A stretch of 64,000 bases of DNA from Paracoccaceae bacterium (GTDB lineage Bacteria > Pseudomonadota > Alphaproteobacteria > Rhodobacterales > Rhodobacteraceae). The notes under the pieces are model-generated. The model worked only from the letters and a program-made list of their open reading frames with translations, searched no databases and was not told where the DNA came from. Positions 37,587-46,987 of the stretch are shown here, one piece after another. Made by a program: the position numbers and the translations under genes. Location: positions 603,501 through 667,500 of the forward strand of contig WLWX01000001.1 in the NCBI GenBank assembly GCA_012103375.1, given 5' to 3'. Position 1 is the stretch's first letter, and every line of letters begins with the position of its first letter.

Positions 37587-38633
37587 TCAACCCCGCGCGC
37601 TGGAGTCATCTCTGCGTAGCGCCTCGATCATCAGCGCCACATTCTCCGGGTTCGCATCGGGCGTGATGCCGTGGCCCAGGTTGAAGATATGCGGCCCGCC
37701 GGAAAAGGCGCGCGCGATGCGCCGGGTTTCGGCGACCAGCGCATCGCCGCCAGTGACCATATGTTCGGGTGCAAGGTTGCCCTGAACGCAGCCATTGATC
37801 TGAACATTCGCGGCGGCCCAGTCGGCATCTACGGATTGATCCAGCGCGATGCAGTCGGCCCCGGTTGCAGCATGTGCCTCGGCGTAACGATCGCCGCCGC
37901 CACGCGGGAAAGCGATGATCGGGATGCTTGGGTGCTGTGATTTCAACGCCGATGTGATCCGGCGCATCGGGGTCAGCGAATAGCGGTCGAAATCGCCGCC
38001 TTCCAGCGATCCCGCCCAACTGTCGAACAGTTTGACGACCTCGGCCCCGGCCTCGATCTGGGCAGAGAGGTAGGCGATGGTGGCCTCGGTTAGCCGCTCG
38101 ATCAGGGCGTCGAAGACCTGCGGTGCTTCGCGCTTTAGCGCGTGCGCGGGGGCCTGATCCAGGGTGCCCCTGCCAGCGATCATATAGGTGGCGACGGTCC
38201 AGGGCGCGCCCGCGAATCCGATCAGGGTGGTTTCCGGGGGCAAGGCGCGGGACAGGCGCGCGACGGTTTCATAGATCGGGGACAGCGTGTCGTGGATCGC
38301 CTCGATCGGTTTCAGGGCGTCGAACCCGGATTGGTCGGTGATCGTGCTCAGCCGCGGGCCTTCGCCCTGAACGAACCACAGATCGGCGCCCAGTGCCTGC
38401 GGCACCAGCAGGATGTCGGCGAACAGGATCGCGGCGTCAAAGCCGAAACGGCGGATCGGTTGCAGCGTCACCTCGGTCGCTAAGTCTGGGTTATAGCACA
38501 GCGACAGGAAGTCGCCCGCCTCGGCCCGGGTTGCCATGTATTCCGGCAGATAACGCCCGGCCTGACGCATCATCCAGATCGGCGGTGTCGGCAATGTCTC
38601 GCCCGCCAAGGCGCGCAGCAGAAGTTTAGTCAT
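37587..38633 (-). CDS. hemE: Uroporphyrinogen decarboxylase
   Basis: 348 residues. Decarboxylates uroporphyrinogen III to coproporphyrinogen III. Signatures: [15 protein letters not shown] (conserved Arg loop), [41 protein letters not shown] and [15 protein letters not shown]. Divergent from hemC across 93 bp, so two neighbouring haem steps share a promoter region. Confidence 0.95.
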   Translation of the reverse strand: MTKLLLRALAGETLPTPPIWMMRQAGRYLPEYMATRAEAGDFLSLCYNPDLATEVTLQPIRRFGFDAAILFADILLVPQALGADLWFVQGEGPRLSTITDQSGFDALKPIEAIHDTLSPIYETVARLSRALPPETTLIGFAGAPWTVATYMIAGRGTLDQAPAHALKREAPQVFDALIERLTEATIAYLSAQIEAGAEVVKLFDSWAGSLEGGDFDRYSLTPMRRITSALKSQHPSIPIIAFPRGGGDRYAEAHAATGADCIALDQSVDADWAAANVQINGCVQGNLAPEHMVTGGDALVAETRRIARAFSGGPHIFNLGHGITPDANPENVALMIEALRRDDSSARG

Positions 38634-38726
38634 GTTGATGCCTCCAGGGCAGGGTCGTCCCGCGCGGGGCCGGTGAAGTCAAGCGGGTGCATTGCCACGG
38701 GCCGGGCGCGCGCTTATCAGATCGCC

Positions 38727-39686
38727 ATGACAGACCTTCCCACACCCGAACGTCCGCTTGGCATTGGCACACGCGGATCCCCGCTGGCGCTGGCGCAGGC
38801 GGTTGAAACGCGCAGCAGGCTGATGGCAGCGCATGACCTGCCCGAGGCAGCATTCCGGATCGAGGTGATCACGACGACTGGCGATCGCGTCCAGGACCGT
38901 CCGCTGAAAGAGTTGGGCGGCAAGGGATTGTTCACGCGCGAGATCGAGCAGGCGCTGATCGCCGGGCAGATCGACATTGCGGTGCATTCGATGAAGGACA
39001 TGCCGGTGGCCCAGCCGGGCGGCCTGCGGCTTGATGCCTATCTGCCGCGCGAGGATCCGCGCGACGCGTTGCTGGGAACGAACGCACGGATTGCGGACTT
39101 GGCCCACGGCGCGGTTGTCGGCACGTCCTCGATCCGGCGGCGCGCGCAACTGCTGGCCCGCCGTCCCGATCTGCAAGTTGTCGAGTTTCGGGGCAATGTG
39201 CAGACCCGCCTGAAAAAACTGACCGATGGCGTGGCATCTGCGACATTTCTGGCCTGTGCCGGGCTGAACCGGCTGGGGTTGCAGGTTGGCGCAGTTCCGC
39301 TGGCCACGGATGAGATGCTGCCAGCCGTCGCGCAAGGCGCCATCGGGATCGAGCGGCGCGACAATGATGATCGCGTGGCTGCCCTGCTGACCCTGATCCA
39401 TGACGCGCCGACGGGGGATCAACTGGCGGCCGAGCGTGCGTTTCTGACCGCGCTCGACGGGTCTTGCCAGACACCAATTGCCGGGCTGGCAGAGGTTTCA
39501 GGCGGTACGCTGACGTTGCGAGGGGAGATTCTTGCGCAGGACGGGGCGGCAATGTTTGCCGGCGCACTGTCCGGTCCGGTCAGCGACGGGGCCAGAATTG
39601 GTCAGGCGCTGGCGCGCGATCTGCTGGATCAGACCGGGCCGGGGTTTTTGGCCGATTGTGTTGAAAAACTCCGTTTTAGGGCCTGA
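38727..39686 (+). CDS. hemC: Hydroxymethylbilane synthase with MITE-encoded C-terminal tail
   Basis: Joins four porphobilinogens. It begins MTDLPTPERPLGIGTRGSPL. Other motifs are LFTREIEQALI, AVHSMKDMPV and the dipyrromethane-anchoring Cys in LDGSCQTPIAG. The normal gene should end GPGFLA-stop: the base sequence after the MITE is GGCC-TGA in the same frame. Insertion of MITE copy 3 at the GCC codon replaced that stop, so the protein now ends FLA-DCVEKLRFRA (10 extra residues). All catalytic parts are upstream, so it is likely still active. Confidence 0.93.
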   Translation: MTDLPTPERPLGIGTRGSPLALAQAVETRSRLMAAHDLPEAAFRIEVITTTGDRVQDRPLKELGGKGLFTREIEQALIAGQIDIAVHSMKDMPVAQPGGLRLDAYLPREDPRDALLGTNARIADLAHGAVVGTSSIRRRAQLLARRPDLQVVEFRGNVQTRLKKLTDGVASATFLACAGLNRLGLQVGAVPLATDEMLPAVAQGAIGIERRDNDDRVAALLTLIHDAPTGDQLAAERAFLTALDGSCQTPIAGLAEVSGGTLTLRGEILAQDGAAMFAGALSGPVSDGARIGQALARDLLDQTGPGFLADCVEKLRFRA

Positions 39687-39871
39687 ACGATGATTTTTCT
39701 TTCCATGCAGCCCGATCCTAAATTTTTGGCGCGGGGGTCGGCCCAAATCGCCTACATGCGCTCACGCGCAGCCATGCGCTGTCTCGTGGTCAAAGCTTTC
39801 CGACTATTTCGCTTCATAGGTTTTCGCAAGAAATCCGCGACGCTCTGATTTCGGAGTTTTTCAACACAATC
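39654..39871 (+). mobile_element. 218-bp MITE, copy 3
   Basis: Same orientation as copy 1, perfect 20-bp ends, target duplication GGCC on both sides. It inserted in the last codons of hemC and supplies the new stop TGA at 39684-39686. Confidence 0.92.
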
Positions 39872-39905
39872 GGCCTGAAGCGGGCGTTGGCGGCGCGCGT
39901 TTATT

Positions 39906-40086
39906 CGCCCGGAATCAAGCCCGCGAGGGCGCCGGGCGATCGCCTGACCGTCCCGCGGGCAGGCGATTTCGAGGGGTCGCGAAACCTTCATAGTCCAGAG
40001 TTAACGCTGAACCATAAATTGCCACACACTCAGGTTGCATCGCCTACCCCCGGTCAGGCGCCCGCCCGGCTTGGCGAATGATCGCC
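39906..40086 (-). repeat. Dispersed intergenic repeat B, copy 2 (inverted)
   Basis: Complement of the element at 21287-21466: CGCCCGGAATCAAGCC, ATCGCCTGACCGTCCCGCGG, ACCATAAATTGCCACAC, CCCCCGGTCAGGCG, GGCTTGGCGAATGATCGCC. The middle (about 39975-40010) is diverged. No gene is seen between MITE copy 3 and the esterase. Confidence 0.75.
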
Positions 40087-40146
40087 AACGTCCCCTTCCG
40101 TCCAGTATTTGCCGGTCATCCAGGCGCATGTAATGAGCTCAGCAAC

Positions 40147-40839
40147 TCAGTTGCTTTTGCTCGCAGCCACAAGGTCCACCACCACCGGCCCGATTGCCTC
40201 GACGATCAGCGCAACACCCGCCGCATTCGGGTGCAGCCCGTCGGCCTGCATGAAGTCACGGCGCGCGGCGGCCCGGTCTTCGACCTCCAGCAGCGGGGTC
40301 AGCAGGTTGGGGTGGAACAGTGTGTCGTGCACCTCGGCCAGGTCGGAAAACAGCATATCGAACGCCGCCTTATACGCGGGGCCGTAATTCTGCGGCGCTT
40401 GGGTCCCGACCAGCAGGACCGGTCGACCGGACGGAACGACTTTCGTAAGAATTCCGTCGAGATTTCCGCGCACCTCGGCCGGGTCAATTCCGCGCAGCAC
40501 GTCATTGCCACCAAGGGCAAGGATGATCGCGTCAACCTCCTCTGTCAGGGTCCAGTCGATGCGGGCCAGCCCCCCCGCGGTGGTGTCGCCCGAAACACCA
40601 GCGTTGATCAGTGTCACCTCGACCCCACGCGCGTCCAGCCAGCGTTGCAGTTGCGGCACCAGCCCATCTTCGGGCGGCAGGCCAAAGCCTTGGGTCAGGC
40701 TGTCGCCCAGTGCCGCGACAGTGACGGGTTCTGCCAAAACAGGGCTTGCCAGCAGACCTGTGGCAACGACTCCATTGAGTATCGCGCGACGCAGCCCATA
40801 TCTTGCCAAGCACACGCCCCGAAAAAGGCCGCCGAACAT
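40147..40839 (-). CDS. Exported arylesterase / lysophospholipase (TesA-like, SGNH)
   Basis: About 230 residues. A hydrophobic leader (AILNGVVATGLLASPVLAEP) suggests export. SGNH blocks: ALGDSLTQGFG (Ser), NAGVSGDTTAGG (Gly), LALGGNDVLRG (Asn) and DGLHPNAAG (Asp/His). Likely hydrolyses thioesters or lysophospholipids in the periplasm. Its ATG overlaps the ATG of the divergent ABC gene by two bases (CATG, 40837-40840). The same tesA/ybbA pairing is known in E. coli. A downstream TTG opening LARYGLRRA is an alternative start. Confidence 0.88.
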   Translation of the reverse strand: MFGGLFRGVCLARYGLRRAILNGVVATGLLASPVLAEPVTVAALGDSLTQGFGLPPEDGLVPQLQRWLDARGVEVTLINAGVSGDTTAGGLARIDWTLTEEVDAIILALGGNDVLRGIDPAEVRGNLDGILTKVVPSGRPVLLVGTQAPQNYGPAYKAAFDMLFSDLAEVHDTLFHPNLLTPLLEVEDRAAARRDFMQADGLHPNAAGVALIVEAIGPVVVDLVAASKSN

Positions 40840-41482
40840 GCCCAAGACCGATCCGATCCTGTCCCTGCGCGACGTGGACCTGTCGTTGCAGGGCAACGCC
40901 GGGCGCGTTGATATCCTGCGCGGCATCTCTCTGGATGTCGCAAAGGGTGAGACTTTGGGCCTGGTCGGGCCGTCGGGGTCGGGCAAGTCGTCGCTGCTGA
41001 TGCTCATGGGGGGACTTGAGCGTGCAACCGGCGGCACCGTCAAGGTGCTGGGCCAGGATATCGGACCGCTGGGCGAGGACGCGCTGGCCCGTTTGCGGCG
41101 CGACAACATCGGCGTGGTGTTCCAGTCGTTTCATCTGATTCCGACAATGACCGCATTGGAAAACGTCGCGGTGCCGCTGGAACTGGCCGGGGTCAGCGAT
41201 GCGTTCCCGCGTGCGGAGGCAGAATTGGCCAGCGTGGGTCTAGCCGCGCGGGGCGGGCATTACCCTTCCGAGCTTTCCGGCGGGGAACAACAGCGCACGG
41301 CGCTGGCGCGTGCCTCGGCCCCGCGCCCGGCTGTGTTGCTGGCCGATGAACCGACAGGAAACCTCGATTCCGCGACGGGGTCCGAGATTATGGAGCTGCT
41401 GTTTGATCTGCGTGACCGCCATGGTTCAACGCTGGCGCTGGAAGACGGGCAACTGGCGCAAGCCCGCGCGGCGGCAGAGTGA
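40838..41482 (+). pseudogene. YbbA-like ABC ATPase with the H-loop deleted
   Basis: Walker A GPSGSGKSS, Q-loop VVFQSFHLIPTMTALEN, signature [14 protein letters not shown] and Walker [13 protein letters not shown] are intact. After DRHGSTL the sequence jumps directly to ALEDGQLAQ. The segment with the switch histidine (normally of the type LVTHDPALAARCDR) is missing, leaving 214 residues instead of about 228-231. The loss is in frame. ATP hydrolysis needs this His in most ABC ATPases, so the enzyme is probably dead. It is coupled to the permease by a 4-bp overlap. Confidence 0.72.
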
Positions 41483-43892
41483 GCCGATCTGCTGATTGGC
41501 GCGTCGCCGGGCGGTTCGCTGCGCGAGAGTTGCGCGGCGGGCTGAAGACCGGCTTGCAAGGTTTCTGGGTATTCCTGATCTGCCTGATGCTGGGCGTTGC
41601 GGCGATTGCCGCCGTCGGCACCGTGCGCGACGGCATCAGCGGCGGTTTGGCGCGCGAAGGGGCCGTTCTGTTGGGCGGCGATGCCGAATTGCGCTTTACC
41701 TATCGCACCGCAACCGAGGACGAGCGCGCCTGGATGGGTTCACAGGCCGCTGCATTATCCGAGGTGATCGACTTCCGCTCACTGGTGCGCATCGATGGGG
41801 ATGTGCCGGATCAGGCGCTGACGCAGGTGCTGGCGGTTGACGGGGCCTATCCGCTGACCGGTGCGCTGGAACTGGATCCGCCAATGCCGGTTGAAACGGC
41901 GCTGGGCGATGCTTCCGGGCCAGACGCTGCGCCTGGCGCGGTGATGGATCCGGTGCTGGCCGACAGGCTGGGGCTGGCCATCGGAGATCAGTTCCGTCTG
42001 GGAGAGCAGGTTTTCACGCTGGCCGCCCGCATTGCCCTGCAACCGGACGCCGCCGGGTCGGGGTTCAGCCTTGGCCCACGGACGATTGTTCGGACCGAGG
42101 CGCTGGCGGCGTCGGGCCTGATCACGCCCGGCAGCCTGTTTGAATCGCGCTATCGCATGACCTTGCCGGATGGCGCGGACCTCGCGGCGCTGGAACAGTC
42201 TGCCGAGGCGCGGTTTGCCGACAGCGGCGTGCGTTGGCGCGACCGGCGCAATGGCGCGCCGGGTCTGGCGCGCTTTGTGGATCGCCTGTCGGCGTTTCTG
42301 GTGCTGGTCGGGCTGGCGGGGCTGGCGGTGGGCGGCGTTGGGGTTTCGGCCGCGGTGCGGGCCTACCTCGACACCAAGGTGCCGGTGATTGCGACGCTGA
42401 AGACGCTGGGCGCGTCGGGTCGAACATTGTTTGCGATCTACATGATCCAGATCGGCGTACTGGCTTTGCTGGGGATTGTCGCGGGGCTGGTGCTGGGGGC
42501 TGTTCTGCCGCTTCTGGCTGCCCCGATGATCGAGGCGCGCCTGCCCGTGCCAGCCGCGTTTCGCGTGGCGCCCGGACCGCTGGCAGAAGCCGCACTTTAT
42601 GGGGTGCTGACGGCCCTGATGTTCACACTCTGGCCGCTGGCGCGGGCCGAGCGTATTCGCCCGGCAGCGCTCTATCGAGTGTCGGACGGGGGCGGGAGGC
42701 CGCGTTTGCGCTGGGTTGGCGTGACGGTTCTGATCCTTTTGGCGCAGGTCGCATCGGCGGCGTGGTTATCGGGCCTGCCGCGCCTGTCGGTCTGGGCGGG
42801 CAGGCGATGCCGGTGATCCTGTCCCTTGGGCTTGGCCTGTCAGTTCTTGCCGCAGTGGGCCAGATCGACACCAATATTCGCGGTGCAATTGCACGCGATC
42901 TGCCACAAGTCGCGCCATCTTATTTTGTGATCGACATTCAACCCGACCAACTGCCGCAGATCCTCGCCCGCCTGGAAGAGGACACTGGCGTCAGCAGGAT
43001 ACAGACCGCGCCAATGCTGCGCGGGGTCATCACCCGGATCAATGATCGCCCGGCGGCCGAGGTTGCCGGCGATCACTGGGTTTTGCGCGGCGACCGGGGC
43101 GTCACCTATTCGGCCGCGCCACCCGACGGAACCGAGATCACCACAGGCGAGTGGTGGCCCGAGGATTACGCTGGCGCGCCACAGGTTTCCTTTGCTGCCG
43201 AAGAAGCCGGTGAAATGGGCCTTGAACTGGGGGATCGCCTGACGGTGAATATTCTGGGGCGCGACATCACCGCCACCCTGACCAGCCTGCGCGTCGTGGA
43301 TTTTTCGACCGCTGGCATTGGATTCGTAATGGCAATGAACCCCGCCGCCCTTGCCGGGGCGCCCCATACCTCGATCGCGACCGTCTATGCAGAACCCCAG
43401 GCCGAGGCGGCGATTCTGCGCGATCTGTCGCGCGGCTATCCCAATGTCACGGCGATCCGGGTGCGGGACGCCATCGACCGCGTGACCGAGGTTCTGGGGA
43501 CCGTCGCTGCCGCAATCACATACGGTGCATTGGCGACGCTGCTGACCGGAGTGGCGGTGCTGATCGGTGCCGCCGCCGCCGGAGAGCGTTCGCGCACCTA
43601 TGAGGCGGCGATCCTCAAGACGCTGGGATTCAGCCGGGCGCGCATTCTGGCGAACTTCGCGTTACGCTCGGCCATGCTGGGGCTGGTTGCCGGGGCTGTG
43701 GCGGTTCTGGCAGGTGGCGTTGCAGGCTGGGCGGTCAGCCGGTTCGTGATGGAGGTGACGTTTCGATTCGCGCCCGGATCTGCGCTAATGATCGTTGTCG
43801 GCGGTGCGCTGGTGACAACGCTGGCGGGTCTGGCATTTGCCTGGCGCGCGCTGTCGGCCAGCCCGGCCCGGGTACTGCGCGCGGGCGAATGA
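41479..43892 (+). pseudogene. YbbP/FtsX-like permease, broken by a frameshifting deletion
   Basis: The first frame (41479 to about 42800) holds MacB-like periplasmic and FtsX segments, with membrane stretches near LVLVGLAGLAVGGVGVSAAV and IQIGVLALLGIVAGLVLGAV, and ends RLSVWAGRRCR-stop at 42816. A second frame entering at GGQAMPVILSLGLGLSVLAA (about 42800) carries the rest to 43892, with another FtsX domain at the C-terminus. The linker and membrane helix expected between AWLSGLPRL and the MPVILSLGLG block are absent, so a deletion, not a one-base slip, is likely. Confidence 0.78.
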
Positions 43893-43996
43893 GCGCTGAT
43901 GGTTGCCGGGAAATTCAGCGATGCGCAGACTGTGCAACAACTTCCACGATCCATCAGTTGACACCAAAACGGCGCTGCCGTATCCGCAGCGCTCGT

Positions 43997-44073
<77 letters not shown>

Positions 44074-44467
44074 CTCCAACACCTGAACAAAGATGGCGAT
44101 CCTTTGGATCGGCTAAAGCGCCGTGAAATCGCACCAATGGGTTGCACGGAACGGTCACGCCGATGGATGTGCAGGGTGCATCATGTGGCCGCCAATCCCG
44201 TATTTGTCCGATCCAGATGGGGCACTTTGGAATTCAAGCGAATCCCGGTGATGATCCGGTCCGCGCATCAGCATTCCGTCATCGAGCGTTTGATGGTGGA
44301 CTTGGGTTTGCCACCCACACGGCCGGTCAAATGGCCGGGTTCGGGACGCGGGAGGCTCCCCGCAGAGGTTCTCAAGTTCCGGTTATTCAGCCGCATCCGG
44401 AATCCGCTGGCTTGACTGGACGCTTCGGTCGATCCATAAAGGCGCCGCGCAAAAGGGAAAATCGGAT
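44074..44467. other. 394-bp region between tRNA and peptide gene, no clear gene
   Basis: Overlapping frames exist (44104-44415 and 44142-44471) but none shows family motifs or a good ribosome site, and they contradict each other. The last 20 bases hold AAAAGGGAAAA, the ribosome site of the 32-residue ORF. A promoter for that ORF may lie here. Confidence 0.4.
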
Positions 44468-44566
44468 ATGAAAAAGACCTATATCAAGCCGACGGCCAAA
44501 GTGTTCGCCAATCTGATCTCAAGCACGGCTGGTTGCATTTCAAACCCGAAGTGCTCGACCATTTAA
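44468..44566 (+). CDS. 32-residue peptide, candidate RiPP precursor with lasso-like leader
   Basis: Sequence MKKTYIKPTAKVFANLISST followed by AGCISNPKCSTI. The start has a good ribosome site (AGGGA, about 10 bases upstream). If cleavage falls after Ala21, Tyr5 is -17, Pro8 is -14 and Thr20 is -2. These are the positions conserved in lasso leaders (YxxP...Tx), which bind the RRE domain. The core would be Gly-Cys-Ile-Ser-Asn-Pro-Lys-Cys-Ser-Thr-Ile, with no Asp/Glu at 7-9 for a macrolactam but two cysteines. No B, C or RRE gene is seen in the window. It could be an orphan precursor, a different RiPP type, or chance. Confidence 0.5.
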   Translation: MKKTYIKPTAKVFANLISSTAGCISNPKCSTI

Positions 44567-44594
44567 GTCGCTGATCCAGGGCTGATCTGGCCAT

Positions 44595-44614
44595 CAGGGA
44601 TCGCATGATCCCTG
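44595..44614. terminator. Hairpin after the peptide ORF
   Basis: CAGGGATC-GCAT-GATCCCTG, an 8-bp perfect stem 28 bp after the peptide stop and before the convergent ammonia-lyase stop. No T-run follows, so intrinsic termination would be weak. Confidence 0.4.
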
Positions 44615-44645
44615 GGGACGTGTAGGCCCCTCTTAGGTCAGAACG

Positions 44646-45839
44646 TCAGGCACAGACCTGCCCCGCCATGATTGTCGCGAATACTGCCGCGTCGGTTACG
44701 CCTTCCGATCCGATCAGCAAAACGCGGGAGTTTGCGTCAAGGTCCAGCCGTTCGGACAATCCAGGGTCCTGGCGCGCCGCGATCAGCGCGGCCAATCCGG
44801 CGATGGCGCTTTCCCCAGCCTCGATCGGCGGATCGCCTGCCAATGGCCGGGCCAGAAGCTGGACCGTCGGCGCGACCAGTTCCTCTGGTATGGTCAGGAA
44901 ATCGCTTGCTTCTTCAGCCAGGATTTCCCAGGCCAAGGGCGATGGTTCACCGCAGGACAGGCCCGCCATCAGGGTTTCTTCGGCGATCGGCACTTTCGTT
45001 GCCGCGCCGGTCCGTGCGCTTTCGATCAGGCAGGCGGCAAGTTCCGGTTCGACGACGATAACGCGGGGCGATGCATCGCCCCAATACTGGCGCAAACCCG
45101 CGGCGACGGCAGCGGCCAGACCGCCGACACCACCTTGCAGAAACACATGCGTTGGCGGTGTCGCGTAGGCCTTGCAGACCTCGGTGGTCATCACGCCATA
45201 TCCGGCCATCACGTCGCGCGGCGGTAGGGAATAGCCGGGCCAGGATGTATCCGAAACGACAAACCAGCCGTTTGCTTCGGCCTCGGCACGGGCCTGCGCG
45301 ACCGAGGCATCATAATCGCCGTTGGTTCGAATCACCGTCGCACCCTGATCGCGGATCGCCTGGGCGCGGCCCTCGCTCACCTCGGCGTGGACGTAGATCC
45401 GGCAGGGTGATCCAAAGCGCTGACATCCCCAGGCGAGGGAGCGTCCGTGGTTGCCGTCCGTGGCCGAAACCAGCGTGATTGCCGCACAATCATCGGCGTA
45501 TCGACCCGCACGGATGTCTGCCAGGGTTACGTCATGCCCCACCCGCGCCGATATCTGACGCTGCAGTACGCGCAGCGCCGCATAGGCCCCGCCCAATGCC
45601 TTGAAGCTGCCAAGCCCGAAACGCGGCCCTTCGTCTTTGTAACGCAGCTCGGACAGGTTGATCGCATTGGCGAGGTGCGCAAGCGAAACCAGCGGCGTGG
45701 GCTGATAACCCGGCCATTCGGTGATCTCATCTCGGGCGGTTTCAAAATCGCCTTCTGACAACACACGAAATGCGGCGTCGCCCGATTTGCGCGTGGCGGC
45801 GACATGGCCAATTTCGACGTCTGGAAGCAGCTTAGTCAT
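44646..45839 (-). CDS. dpaL: Diaminopropionate ammonia-lyase
   Basis: 397 residues, fold-type II PLP enzyme converting 2,3-diaminopropionate to pyruvate and ammonia. PLP Lys is in RFGLGSFKALGGAYA. Other motifs are TLVSATDGNHGRSLAWG, VVSDTSWPGY, the phosphate-binding FLQGGVGGLAAAVAAG and GLSCGEPSPLAW. It shares ATGA with the M20 hydrolase upstream, so the two are co-translated, like ygeX/ygeY of E. coli. Confidence 0.9.
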   Translation of the reverse strand: MTKLLPDVEIGHVAATRKSGDAAFRVLSEGDFETARDEITEWPGYQPTPLVSLAHLANAINLSELRYKDEGPRFGLGSFKALGGAYAALRVLQRQISARVGHDVTLADIRAGRYADDCAAITLVSATDGNHGRSLAWGCQRFGSPCRIYVHAEVSEGRAQAIRDQGATVIRTNGDYDASVAQARAEAEANGWFVVSDTSWPGYSLPPRDVMAGYGVMTTEVCKAYATPPTHVFLQGGVGGLAAAVAAGLRQYWGDASPRVIVVEPELAACLIESARTGAATKVPIAEETLMAGLSCGEPSPLAWEILAEEASDFLTIPEELVAPTVQLLARPLAGDPPIEAGESAIAGLAALIAARQDPGLSERLDLDANSRVLLIGSEGVTDAAVFATIMAGQVCA

Positions 45840-46987
45840 GGTGCGGTCTTTCTGGCTGGAAGGCGGTCACGAACCAAGTCCGCCCAAAGGGCGGCCCCGA
45901 CAGGCAACAAAGCGTCGTTGAAATCGTAATCCGCGGCGTGCAGCGGTTGTGCGTGCGCGCCGGACTCTCCGTTGCCAAGCAGCATAAAGCAACCCGGAAC
46001 GGCGGCACAGAAATGGGCGAAGTCTTCAGAAAAGCTCATCGGCGGACGATCGGCGATGGTCTCAAGCCCGGCGGCAATTGCGGTGCGGACTACTGCGGCG
46101 GTGGGATCCGCTGCGTTGATGGTTTCGATGAATTCGGTCGCGAAGGTCATGTCTGCGGTGATGCCGTGGGTCGCCGCCACGCCATCAACGATCTGTCGCA
46201 TGAAGCGCTCAACAGCCAGCCGATCTTCTGGCAGGCGCGCGCGAACATCACCTTTCAGCGTGGCATTGCCCGGCAGCACGTTGCGCTGGCCATCGGTCAG
46301 GAATTCGGTAACCGACACAACCGCCCCCGCACCCGGCGCAAGTTTGCGCGACACGATGGTCTGAAGCGCAAGGACCAGTTCCGCGCCGACTGTGATCGCA
46401 TCCACACCGACCTGCGGCATCGAGGCATGGCCACCTTTGCCGGTTATCGCGATCTCGAACAGGCTTTCGCTGTTGCAGATCTGGCCGACGCGGGTGGACA
46501 CCTGACCAAGCGGCGCGCCGGGGAGGTTGTGGATCGCATAAACCTCGTCAATCGGGAACCGCTCTAGCATGCCTTCGGCAATCATCGCCTGCGCGCCAAG
46601 CCCGTGTTCCTCGTTCGGCTGGAAAATGAATACCACAGTGCCGTCAAAATCGGTCGCGCCCGCAAGAAGCTCGGCCGCACCAAGCAGCATTGTCATATGC
46701 CCGTCGTGGCCACAGGCATGCATCACGCCGGGGTTTTGCGAGGCATGGTCGTGTGTGCCAACCTCGGCAATCGGAAGCGCATCCATGTCAGCGCGCAGGC
46801 CGATGGCGCGGTTGCCCTTGCCGGATCGCAGAATACCGACAACGCCGGCGCCCTCGTGAACCTCCAGCCCAAGCTGTCGCAAGTGGGCGCCGATCCGGGC
46901 CTTGGTGTGCTGTTCGGCAAACCCGAGTTCGGGGTCACGGTGAAATGCGTGCCGCAACCCGATCAGCCTTGTGTGAAAATCATCCAT
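45836..46987 (-). CDS. M20-family amidohydrolase (hippurate hydrolase-like)
   Basis: 383 residues. Metal motifs: GLRADMDALPI, HACGHDGHMTMLLG, FIFQPNEEHGLGAQAMI and HNLPGAPLG, with a C-terminal SFSEDFAHF. The dimerisation insert lies around KGGHASMPQVGVDA. It removes an N-acyl or amide group. Its link to DpaL suggests it releases diaminopropionate from an acylated or oxalyl form (inference). ATG at 46987 (MDDFHTRLIGLRHAFHRDPE) is chosen over 47008. Confidence 0.88.
   Translation of the reverse strand: MDDFHTRLIGLRHAFHRDPELGFAEQHTKARIGAHLRQLGLEVHEGAGVVGILRSGKGNRAIGLRADMDALPIAEVGTHDHASQNPGVMHACGHDGHMTMLLGAAELLAGATDFDGTVVFIFQPNEEHGLGAQAMIAEGMLERFPIDEVYAIHNLPGAPLGQVSTRVGQICNSESLFEIAITGKGGHASMPQVGVDAITVGAELVLALQTIVSRKLAPGAGAVVSVTEFLTDGQRNVLPGNATLKGDVRARLPEDRLAVERFMRQIVDGVAATHGITADMTFATEFIETINAADPTAAVVRTAIAAGLETIADRPPMSFSEDFAHFCAAVPGCFMLLGNGESGAHAQPLHAADYDFNDALLPVGAALWADLVRDRLPARKTAP

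Noticed and set aside
44104..44471. Two overlapping ORFs of about 100 codons after the tRNA
   Set aside because: They exclude each other, lack ribosome sites and show no motif; only the 32-residue ORF has a proper start.
44468..44566. Calling the peptide a true lasso peptide
   Set aside because: The core has no Asp or Glu at positions 7-9 and no B/C enzymes are nearby; only the leader pattern fits.
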